From Streptomyces sp. WMMC940 (GTDB lineage Bacteria > Actinomycetota > Actinomycetes > Streptomycetales > Streptomycetaceae), in contig NZ_JAPZBC010000001.1 of NCBI RefSeq assembly GCF_027460265.1, forward strand, positions 558,001 to 622,000: a stretch of 64,000 nucleotides of DNA. The letters run 5' to 3'. The notes under the pieces are model-generated. The model was not told where the DNA came from. It saw only the letters and a list, made by a program, of their open reading frames with translations, and did not search any database. Within the stretch, counting starts at the first letter, position 1, and the number at the start of each line of letters is the position of its first letter. This document shows positions 50,723 to 58,163 of this stretch, piece after piece. A program made the position numbers and the translations under genes.

Positions 50723-51078
50723 GTGTGCTCCCTGTTGTGGCTTACGGGTGGGGGATGTTCGCCACGTGCGACCCTGCCAGGGCGCGGGCACTTACAACGG
50801 ACGGAAGCCTGTCAGCTTGATGCAGCTGGCACGACAGCTTTGTGTCAACGCAGCAGGACGCGCGTAGTCGCGGGAGGGCTCGACCAACTCGGCTCCCGGC
50901 GCCGCGCGTTCGGCGGTCCATGGACGGGTCGGCGGGCCCGGAGGGCCGCATGGCCGGATCCGGCGGACCGACCGCCCCGAGCACGCCCGGCCCCGCGGGA
51001 CGGGCACGCCGGCGCACCGGCGGCGAGCCCACCGCCGCGAGGACGACGGCGCCTGGGCCGACGGGCCGGCGCCGACGG
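50723..51078 (-). promoter_or_regulatory. RiPP operon promoter region with 11-bp-spaced heptamers
   Basis: On the minus strand a TTGACA hexamer (50843-50848) is followed by AGCTGTC, CAGCTGC and AGCTGAC at an exact 11-bp period (50833-50839, 50822-50828, 50811-50817), about 90-120 bp before the small exported protein. This spacing is the SARP operator signature and the last heptamer shares GCTGACA with the repeats before the precursor gene. The rest of the 356-bp gap has no gene. Confidence 0.45.
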
Positions 51079-51555
51079 CTACTGCTCGGTGCAGACTTCG
51101 TCGCTCCGCGTCGTGCGTACCCGGGCCAGCAGATCGCGGAGCGACGCGACCTCCTCGGGAGTGAGGTCGGCGAACAGCCCCTGCTCGACCTCGGCCACCG
51201 CCTCCTGGGCCCTGACCAGTTGACGACGGCCGGCCTCGGTGATCGCCACGATGTGCCGGCGGCGGTCGGAGGGGTCGCGGCGGCGCTCCACGAGCCCGGC
51301 GGACTCCAGATCGTTCAGGATCGCGACCATCACGCTGGGGTCCACCGAGAGTGCCGCCGCCAGGGCCTGCTGACTCATGAACCCCGACTTGCCCAGGAGC
51401 ATCAGCGTCGTGCCCTGGCGCGCCGCCAGTCCGCACGACTCGAAGGCGTGGTGGACGCGACTGTTCGCGATGGCGCCGTTCCGGGCCAGCAGGAATCCCA
51501 GCCGGTCCAGAGGATCACTCTCGGTCACATCCGCCATGGGTTCGTCCACTGCCAT
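51079..51555 (-). CDS. MarR family transcriptional regulator
   Basis: 158 residues from ATG 51555 (or 152 from 51537). MarR fold: L-G-F-L-L-A-R-N-G-A-I-A-N-S-R-V-H-H-A-F, then AARQGTTLMLLGKSGFMSQQ-type helix region and the helix-turn-helix L-A-A-A-L-S-V-D-P-S-V-M-V-A-I-L-N-D-L-E-S-A-G-L-V with the wing R-R-D-P-S-D-R-R-R-H-I-V. The divergent gene set encodes a molybdenum hydroxylase, which this regulator probably represses until its aromatic or aldehyde substrate is present. Confidence 0.9.
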   Translation of the reverse strand: MAVDEPMADVTESDPLDRLGFLLARNGAIANSRVHHAFESCGLAARQGTTLMLLGKSGFMSQQALAAALSVDPSVMVAILNDLESAGLVERRRDPSDRRRHIVAITEAGRRQLVRAQEAVAEVEQGLFADLTPEEVASLRDLLARVRTTRSDEVCTEQ

Positions 51556-51840
51556 GACCCCATCCTATCAGCGAGATAACCATCACATAGGCAAAATCGT
51601 TGATTGACTTCCATTATTATAGTCGCTCCATCACCGACTCGGCCGCGCCGTGCGCGCGGCAAGAGCACGGCACCGCGCCCTCGCGCACGGGCCGCCGCGC
51701 GGTCGATGACGAACAGGACAGAAGGCAACTTATGTGGCATGGGGGATGCACCGGGAATAGCATCGGCCCATACGGCAATGTCAGGGGCTCCTCGTTCTCC
51801 GGACCAGGGGGCCGATGTCATGCCCCGGAATCGAGGTGCC
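51556..51840. promoter_or_regulatory. divergent promoter region of marR-like gene and molybdenum hydroxylase operon
   Basis: A short A/T-rich stretch (51560-51625) stands out in very GC-rich surroundings. It has a perfect TATAAT on the minus strand (51616-51621) and small inverted repeats TATC-N5-GATA (51566-51578) and AATC-GTT-GATT (51595-51605), which could be the MarR operator. The remaining sequence up to the first hydroxylase gene has no clear coding signal. Confidence 0.4.
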
Positions 51841-52359
51841 ATGACTCAGCTCGACGCCGCGGGGACCTCTTCCACCGGTGCGGTTCCCGAAGTTCCCCAG
51901 GTCGAGATCACCCTCACCGTCAATGACACGGAACACCGCCTGCGGTTGGACAGCCGTGTCACCCTGCTCGACGCGCTGCGCGACCACCTGGGACTGACGG
52001 GTGCGAAGAAGGGATGCGACCAGGGGGCTTGCGGGGCCTGCACGGTGCTGGCCGACGGGAAGCGGGTGGTGGCGTGCCTGGCGCTGGCCGCCCAGTACGA
52101 GGGACGCCGGGTCACCACGATCGAGGGGCTCGCCCCGAACGGTGAACTGCACCCGATGCAGGCGGCGTTCGCCCGGCACGACGCCTTCCAGTGCGGCTAC
52201 TGCACTCCGGGCCAGATCATGTCGGCGGTCTCGCTCGCCGCCGAGGGCCGCGCGGGCACCGAGGAGGACATCCGGGAGTTCATGAGCGGCAACATCTGCC
52301 GCTGCGGCGCGTACCCCAACATCCGCGCGGCGATCCGCGACGCGCTGGCGGAGGGATGA
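51841..52359 (+). CDS. molybdenum hydroxylase 2Fe-2S subunit (PaoA/YagT-like)
   Basis: 172 residues from ATG 51841 with GAGGTG upstream; ATG 51820 preceded by AGGGGG is an alternative. The plant-type ferredoxin domain has K-K-G-C-D-Q-G-A-C-G-A-C-T-V plus a further Cys in V-V-A-C-L. The second 2Fe-2S helical domain has F-Q-C-G-Y-C-T-P-G-Q-I and N-I-C-R-C-G-A-Y-P-N-I. It carries electrons from the molybdenum centre to FAD. No Tat signal is seen, so the enzyme is probably cytosolic, unlike E. coli PaoABC. First of three coupled genes. Confidence 0.92.
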   Translation: MTQLDAAGTSSTGAVPEVPQVEITLTVNDTEHRLRLDSRVTLLDALRDHLGLTGAKKGCDQGACGACTVLADGKRVVACLALAAQYEGRRVTTIEGLAPNGELHPMQAAFARHDAFQCGYCTPGQIMSAVSLAAEGRAGTEEDIREFMSGNICRCGAYPNIRAAIRDALAEG

Positions 52360-53351
52360 CGATGCGTCCCTTCGAGTACGTACGCGCGACCGACTCCGAC
52401 CAGGCCGTGGCCGTGGTCACCGAGGACCCGAGCGCCTCCTATCTGGCGGGCGGGACAACGCAGTTGGACCTGATGAAGGACGGCGTGCTGGATCCGGACC
52501 GGCTCGTCGACATCACCCGCCTGCCGCTCGGCGGCATCTCCCACGCGGACTCCACGATCAGCGTCGGGGCGCTGACGACCATGGAGGAACTGGCCGCCGA
52601 CGCCGTGGTGCGGGAGCGGCTGCCCTTCGTACGGGAGGCCCTCCTGCTCGGGGCCTCCACGCAGCTGCGCAACATGGCCACCATCGGCGGGAACCTTCTG
52701 CAGCGCGCCCGGTGCCGGTACTTCAGGGACCCCACCGTGGCCGCCTGCAACAAGCGCAGTCCGGGATCCGGGTGCGCCGCGATCGCCGGTGTCCAGCGGA
52801 TGCACGCCGTACTCGGCACCAGCGACCACTGCATCGCCCTGCACGCCTCGGACGTGGCCGTGCCGCTGACGGCGCTCGACGCCCTCGTCCACGTCCGGGG
52901 TGCGGAAGGCGCCCGTAGCGTACCCCTGACGCAGTTCTATCTGCCGCCCGGCGACACCCCGCACATCGAGAACGTACTGAGGCACGGGGAGCTGATCACC
53001 GCGGTCGAGATCCCGCTGCTCCCCGCTGCGGCGCGGTCCCACTACCTCAAGGTCCGGGACCGGGTGTCGTACGAGTTCGCGCTCACCTCGGCGGGAGTGG
53101 CGCTGGTCGTGGAGGACGGCGTCATCCGGGAGGCGCGCGTGGCGCTCGGCGGCGTCGGCACCGTTCCCTGGCGGGCGTGGGACGCCGAGGACGTGCTGCA
53201 CGACGCACCCGCCGACTCCGGCACCTTCCTGGCCGCAGCCCGGGCGGCCCTCGGCGGCGCCCGCCCGCTGCCCGGCACCGCGTTCAAGGTCGAGTTGGCC
53301 CAGCGCACGCTCATCCGCACCCTCGAGACAGTGGCAGGAGCCGAGTCATGA
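52356..53351 (+). CDS. molybdenum hydroxylase FAD-binding subunit (PaoB/YagS-like)
   Basis: 331 residues from ATG 52356, overlapping the 2Fe-2S subunit stop by 4 bp; ATG 52362 (MRPFEYV) is just inside. FAD-binding motifs are Y-L-A-G-G-T-T-Q-L-D-L-M-K and G-A-S-T-Q-L-R-N-M-A-T-I-G-G-N-L-L-Q. An inserted cysteine loop, R-C-R-Y-F then A-A-C-N-K-R-S-P-G-S-G-C, marks the PaoB/4-hydroxybenzoyl-CoA reductase group that binds an extra 4Fe-4S cluster. It passes electrons to an external acceptor. Confidence 0.92.
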   Translation: MTMRPFEYVRATDSDQAVAVVTEDPSASYLAGGTTQLDLMKDGVLDPDRLVDITRLPLGGISHADSTISVGALTTMEELAADAVVRERLPFVREALLLGASTQLRNMATIGGNLLQRARCRYFRDPTVAACNKRSPGSGCAAIAGVQRMHAVLGTSDHCIALHASDVAVPLTALDALVHVRGAEGARSVPLTQFYLPPGDTPHIENVLRHGELITAVEIPLLPAAARSHYLKVRDRVSYEFALTSAGVALVVEDGVIREARVALGGVGTVPWRAWDAEDVLHDAPADSGTFLAAARAALGGARPLPGTAFKVELAQRTLIRTLETVAGAES

Positions 53352-55555
53352 CCACCCTCGAAGCCGCCAGGGCCGTGGGCCCGGGCCTGGACCGGGTCGA
53401 CGCGCCCATGAAGGTCACCGGCAAGGCCCACTACCCCAACGACTTCGGCTACCCGGGTCTCGTCCACGCCGCTCTGGTGCACAGCACCGTCGCCGCCGGA
53501 CGCATACGCGGGATCGGCACCTCCGCGGCGGAGACAGCGGCCGGTGTCCAGGCCGTCATCACCCATCTGACCGCCCCCAGGCTGGAGCCCGGGCCGATGA
53601 CGCTCCTCGGCTCGTCCCCGCCCACCCCGCTCCAGGACGACCGCGTCCTCCACCACGGACAGCACATCGCGATCGTGGTCGCCGCCGGCCCGGAACAGGC
53701 CCGGCACGCAGCGTCGCTGGTGCACGTCGACTACGAGCGGACCGAGCCGCTGCTCGACGTCCACGACCCGCGTGCGCCGGTCGTCGAGAACCCCTGGGGA
53801 CTCGACTCCGACCGGGGCGACGTCGACGCCGGGTTCGCCGCCGCGGACGTCGTCGTCGGGGGCACCTTCACCACCCCGGACAACACCAACAACCCACTGG
53901 GCCTGATGTCGACCGTCGCCGCCTGGAACGGCGACTCCCTCACCGTCCACGACTCCACCCAGTGGCCCCACAACGTCCGGGCCACGCTCGCCGCGGTCTT
54001 CAAGGTCCCCGAGAGCGGGATCCGGGTCCTCGCCCCCTACGTCGGCGGCGGTTTCGGGGCCGGACTCCGCGTGTGGCCCCATGTGATCCTCACCGTGCTC
54101 GCCGCGCGCGTGGTCGGCAAGCCGGTGAAGCTCGTGCTGACCCGGCCCGAGATGTTCACCTCCGTCGGCCACCGGCCCGACAGCGTCCAGCAGATCAGGA
54201 TCGGCGCGACCCGCACGGGCGACCTGATCGCCATCGCCCACGAGGGCGTCTCCTCGGTCGCCATGGAGGACGACGACTACGAGCCCGTGTCCGCCTGCTC
54301 GGCCGTCTCGTACGCCTGCCCCAACGTCAGGACGCAGGACCGGCAGGTACGGCTGAACATCCCCTGCCCCGGCTCCATGCGGGCTCCCGCGGAGGGACAG
54401 GGCAACTTCGCCCTCGAGTCGGCCCTCGACGAGCTCGCCCACGAACTCGGCATGGATCCGGTGGAGTTGCGTCTGCGCAACTACTGCGAAGAGCATCCGC
54501 TGCTCGGGCTGCCCTGGTCCAGCAAGGCCCTGCGGGACTGCTATCTGCAGGGGGCCGAGCGGTTCGGCTGGTCGCGGCGCGACGCGCGGCCGGGCTCCAT
54601 GCGGGACGGCCGGTGGCTGGTCGGCTACGGGATGGCCGGCGTCTCCTACCCGCACTACCAGGTGCCGTGCCAGGCCCGGGCGTCCGTCCACCGCGACGGG
54701 TCCGCCGATGTGCGCAGCGCCGCGACCGACATCGGTACCGGCACGTACACGGTCATGACGCAGCTCTCCGCCGAGCTGCTGGGCCTGGACGTCTCGCGGG
54801 TGCACTTCGACCTCGGCGACTCCGACCTGCCCTACGCCCCGCAGGCGGGCGGCTCCGGGCTCACGAGCGGCCTCGGCAACGCCGTCGGCGCCGCCTGCCG
54901 GAACCTCGTGCGGGAGTTCCTGGACGTGGTGAAGGACGACGCCGACTCACCGCTGCGCGGTGCGGCGCCGGAAGAGGTGTCGGTCGCCGGCGGGCGCATC
55001 CACCGAACGGGAGCCCCGGACCGGGGCGAGTCGTACACCGACGTCCTGGCCCGCCACGGACTGGAGGAACTGAGCGCCGACGGCAGGAGCACACCTCCCC
55101 GGCCCGACGGGGGAGGCATGGCGACAGCCGGAGCCTTCGGCGCGAAGTTCGTCGAGGTGCGCGTCGACCCCGACCTGGGGCTGCTGCGGGTGGCGCGGGT
55201 GGTCTCGGCCATCGACGGCGGGCGCATCCTCAACGAGAAGACCGCCACGAGCCAGATCGTCGGAGGCACGGTCGGCGGCATCGGTCAGGCGATGTTCGAG
55301 GAGACCGCCACCGACCCGGGAACCGGGCGCATCGCCAACGCCACGTTCGGCGACTACCTGGTGGCCGTCAACGCCGATGTCCCCGACATGGAGGTGATCT
55401 TCGTCGGCGGTCCCGACCCGGCGACGCCCATCGGCACCAAGGGAATCGGCGAGGTCGGGCTGGTCGGTGTCGCCGCGGCCGTCGCCAACGCCGTCCACCA
55501 CGCGACCGGGCGCCGCATCCGCTCCCTGCCGATCACCATCGACCAGCTGCTCTGA
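53348..55555 (+). CDS. molybdenum hydroxylase catalytic subunit (PaoC/YagR-like)
   Basis: 735 residues from ATG 53348, again with an ATGA overlap. It is the molybdopterin-cytosine-dinucleotide-binding large subunit of the xanthine dehydrogenase family: A-P-Y-V-G-G-G-F-G-A-G-L, then M-R-A-P-A-E-G-Q-G-N-F-A, D-I-G-T-G-T-Y-T-V and near the end G-T-K-G-I-G-E-V-G-L with the catalytic Glu. PaoABC-type enzymes oxidise aromatic aldehydes to acids, and that is the best substrate guess. No dedicated maturation chaperone (XdhC/PaoD) is found next to the operon. Confidence 0.92.
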   Translation: MTTLEAARAVGPGLDRVDAPMKVTGKAHYPNDFGYPGLVHAALVHSTVAAGRIRGIGTSAAETAAGVQAVITHLTAPRLEPGPMTLLGSSPPTPLQDDRVLHHGQHIAIVVAAGPEQARHAASLVHVDYERTEPLLDVHDPRAPVVENPWGLDSDRGDVDAGFAAADVVVGGTFTTPDNTNNPLGLMSTVAAWNGDSLTVHDSTQWPHNVRATLAAVFKVPESGIRVLAPYVGGGFGAGLRVWPHVILTVLAARVVGKPVKLVLTRPEMFTSVGHRPDSVQQIRIGATRTGDLIAIAHEGVSSVAMEDDDYEPVSACSAVSYACPNVRTQDRQVRLNIPCPGSMRAPAEGQGNFALESALDELAHELGMDPVELRLRNYCEEHPLLGLPWSSKALRDCYLQGAERFGWSRRDARPGSMRDGRWLVGYGMAGVSYPHYQVPCQARASVHRDGSADVRSAATDIGTGTYTVMTQLSAELLGLDVSRVHFDLGDSDLPYAPQAGGSGLTSGLGNAVGAACRNLVREFLDVVKDDADSPLRGAAPEEVSVAGGRIHRTGAPDRGESYTDVLARHGLEELSADGRSTPPRPDGGGMATAGAFGAKFVEVRVDPDLGLLRVARVVSAIDGGRILNEKTATSQIVGGTVGGIGQAMFEETATDPGTGRIANATFGDYLVAVNADVPDMEVIFVGGPDPATPIGTKGIGEVGLVGVAAAVANAVHHATGRRIRSLPITIDQLL

Positions 55556-55746
55556 GCGGGTCTCCTGATCCGGAACACGCGCGGCCGTGCCATCCTCGTC
55601 CCGGCACAGTCCGTCCGCTTCCGTGCAGGGGGACCCGGCGGCGGGACGGTGCGAGCGGAACGGGACGCCGGTCCGCGGTGTCGAAGTGTGCGGGGGCAGT
55701 GGCAGTGTGACGCCGGCACGACCGGCAGGGGCTGGGGAGGAACAAC

Positions 55747-56748
55747 ATGCTGGAGGCGGTGGGACTGTCGGCCGCGGAGACCGACGTGTACCGCGCACTG
55801 GTCGCCGCCGTCGCGGCGTCGGCCGACGAGGTGTCCACGACGACGGGCCTCGACGCCGGGACCGCCGGGCGGCTGCTCGTCGCGCTGGAGCACAAGGGCC
55901 TGGCCCGCGGGGTGGAGGGGGTTCCGGGGCGGTTCGCCGCCAACCCGCCCGACCTCGCCCTGCGCCCCAGGATCGAGCGCCACGCCGACGACCTGGACAA
56001 GGCGCGTGCCGCGGTGTCCGAACTCATGGAGGCCTACCGGCGCAACGCCTGGATCCGCGACGCGAGCGACGTGGTCGAGCTCATCACCGGGGCCGGGGGG
56101 CTGCGCCAGCGGCTGCGGCAGGTCCAGGACAGCGCCCGCGAGGAGCTGCTGTGGTTCTGCAGGGCCCAGTACGTGGCCATGCCGTCCGGCACGAACCGGG
56201 CCGAGTTCGCCGCCCTGGCGCGCGGCGTCGGCTACCGGGTCCTGTACGAGCAGGCGTTCTTCGACGACTCCGGGTCCGTTGACAACGTAGTCAGGGCGGT
56301 GCGTGCGGGCGAAGCGGCGCGCGCCGTACCGGCGTTGCCACTGCGGATGGCGATCGCCGACCGGTCTGTGGCCATCTGCCCGCTGGCACCGGCCGGTCCG
56401 GCGGGCGACCCGCGCGTGGTGACGGCGGCCGTCGTCCGCGGCAGCAGCCTGGTCGAGGCCCTCGTCGCGCTGTTCGAGCGGTACTGGGAGATCGGGGCCC
56501 CGCTGCGGGTGACCGCGGAGGGGCAGATCGGCGGGCCGGGCCTGGAGGCCGAAGCCGACGCGCTGACGGCCGCCGACCAGCATCTGCTGTCCCTGATGGT
56601 CGCCGGCATCACCGACGAGTCGATCGCCGGGCAGCTGGGCATCAGCAGACGCACCGTGCAGCGCCGCATCCAGCACATGATGAACATCGCCGGGGTGGCG
56701 ACCCGGATGCAGCTCGGCTGGCAGGCCGCGCGCCGCAACTGGATCTGA
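55747..56748 (+). CDS. TrmB/LuxR-type transcriptional regulator
   Basis: 333 residues from ATG 55747, with GGGGAGG upstream. The N-terminal TrmB-like winged helix begins LEAVGLSAAETDVYRALV and ends near L-V-A-L-E-H-K-G-L-A-R. A middle phospholipase D-like domain (E-E-L-L-W-F-C-R-A-Q-Y-V; G-V-G-Y-R-V-L-Y-E-Q) and a C-terminal LuxR helix-turn-helix (LTAADQHLLSLMVAGITDES; IAGQLGISRRTVQRRIQHMM) follow. Same architecture as the regulator at 29036, though clearly diverged. It follows the hydroxylase operon by 190 bp on the same strand and a strong hairpin lies downstream. Confidence 0.87.
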   Translation: MLEAVGLSAAETDVYRALVAAVAASADEVSTTTGLDAGTAGRLLVALEHKGLARGVEGVPGRFAANPPDLALRPRIERHADDLDKARAAVSELMEAYRRNAWIRDASDVVELITGAGGLRQRLRQVQDSAREELLWFCRAQYVAMPSGTNRAEFAALARGVGYRVLYEQAFFDDSGSVDNVVRAVRAGEAARAVPALPLRMAIADRSVAICPLAPAGPAGDPRVVTAAVVRGSSLVEALVALFERYWEIGAPLRVTAEGQIGGPGLEAEADALTAADQHLLSLMVAGITDESIAGQLGISRRTVQRRIQHMMNIAGVATRMQLGWQAARRNWI

Positions 56749-56762
56749 GCGGCGGGGACGTC

Positions 56763-56799
56763 GGTGGTGCGGCCGGCTGACCTTGCCGGCCGCACCACC
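56763..56799 (+). terminator. hairpin terminator after the TrmB/LuxR-type gene
   Basis: A 15-bp perfect stem (GGTGGTGCGGCCGGC with its complement) and 7-nt loop, 15 bp after the stop codon. Confidence 0.85.
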
Positions 56800-56954
56800 C
56801 CGGACCGTGCCGTGATGGCCCACCCCCACGGAAGGCGATCACGTCATTCGCACCGCCCGGATCCCGGGGCCGCCACGGGCCGGACGGGCCGGACGCCTCC
56901 CCGCACCGCACCAGGGCGGGCAGGCGGTCACCAGGCCGCGTCCGGGCCCCGTGG

Positions 56955-57960
56955 TCAGCCCCGGTGCAGGTAGGCCCGCGTCACGGTCTGCCGCACGCTG
57001 TTGCCCGCGGCGTCCCGGGCGCCGACCCGCAGTGTCACGTACGCGTCGCCGCGCACGCCGGAGGGGCGCTTCACACCTGCCTCGAAGGCGTTGGCCCCCC
57101 GGTCGCGCAGGGGGCCCTGCTCCAGGTGCGGCCGTCGTCGTACGACGCCTCGACCTGCATGACCACGCCCTTCGGTGCGGCGAGCCCGTCCTGCGCCCGG
57201 ACCGCGAGCCGGACGGTGTGGGTACGGCCCGGCCCGACCTCGTTGCGCACGTCCACCGGGACGGTGTAGTCGAGCTGGAGCAGCGGGAGCGGCTTCGCCT
57301 CGCCGGCCGCCGCGGACCGGAAGGACCAGGACGTGTCGGTCGCGGTGCCGTAGGTCCACTCGCCCGAGGCCCGGGTGGTCGACAGGTCCAGCCGGTAGTC
57401 GGCCGCCTCGGCGGGCACCTCGAAGTCCGTCCAGGAACTCCCCGCCCCGGCGATCTCCTTGCCGTCGCGGAACAGGACCGCCTTGGCCGTGTCGCCCTGC
57501 CGGGCCGCGCCGGCGCCCGGCTTCCTGACGCCGGGACCGCCCTCGGAGTAGCCCTCGATCCTCGGCGACCAGTGGCCGGATCCCGAGTCGGTGAACTCCG
57601 GGATGCGCAGGGCGAGGACGTTGCCGTCACGGACGGAGGCGAGCCCGGCGCCGCGCGGGATCGACGGCCGGACGACCGCTCCCTGCCAGGTCTCCTTCAG
57701 CCGCTCACCGGCGCGGTAGGTGCGCGGTGCGCTGCGCATGCCGACGGTCAGTTCGCGGTCCTGACCGAAGGTCTCGTGGTGGACCTTGTGCCCCCAGGCC
57801 GTGTCGCCGGCCGGAGACGTACTCGGTGCGCTCGAAGCCGGTCGGCACCTACCGGGAGCCGCCCGGCGCCGGGCTCCACGGAAGCGCTGCGTCTGCCCGC
57901 GGCGTCCGTGGTCACGGTCACCCGGTCACCGGTGATCAGGCGCCCCGCCCTCGCCGCCGG
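56955..57960 (-). pseudogene. S8 (subtilisin-like) peptidase, deleted and frameshifted
   Basis: Fragments of one secreted S8 peptidase in several frames. Around 57825-57945 the propeptide start R-L-I-T-G-D-R-V-T-V-T-T-D-A-A-G-R is readable. From about 57800 another frame gives K-V-H-H-E-T-F-G-Q-D-R-E-L-T-V-G and, to about 57110, the C-terminal beta domains (ADYRLDLSTTRASGEWTYGT; A-S-Y-D-D-G-R-T-W). A further frameshift near 57110-57125 leads to G-D-A-Y-V-T-L-R-V-G-A-R-D-A-A-G-N-S and the end at 56955. The catalytic domain with the Asp-His-Ser triad is missing. The gene is dead. Confidence 0.7.
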
Positions 57961-58163
57961 GACCGCGCACTTCCTCCTGGCGGCCTCCGCGTCGGCCCGG
58001 CTCCGTACAGCGACGGGGAGGACGTGGATCGGCTGCTGACGGGGCTGGAGGAGTTCCTGCACTCCTGAGGAGGAACACCGGCCGGAGGGGAGTCGGGGAA
58101 CGAATCCGGACGATGCATCATACGGGTTGCAAGGCCGGGCATTGACGCATCATCCTTACCGCC

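Noticed and set aside
58151..58163. Shine-Dalgarno search before the TerD fusion gene
   Set aside because: No GGAG or GAGG-like sequence is present in the 15 bases before the ATG, so no ribosome binding site was annotated.
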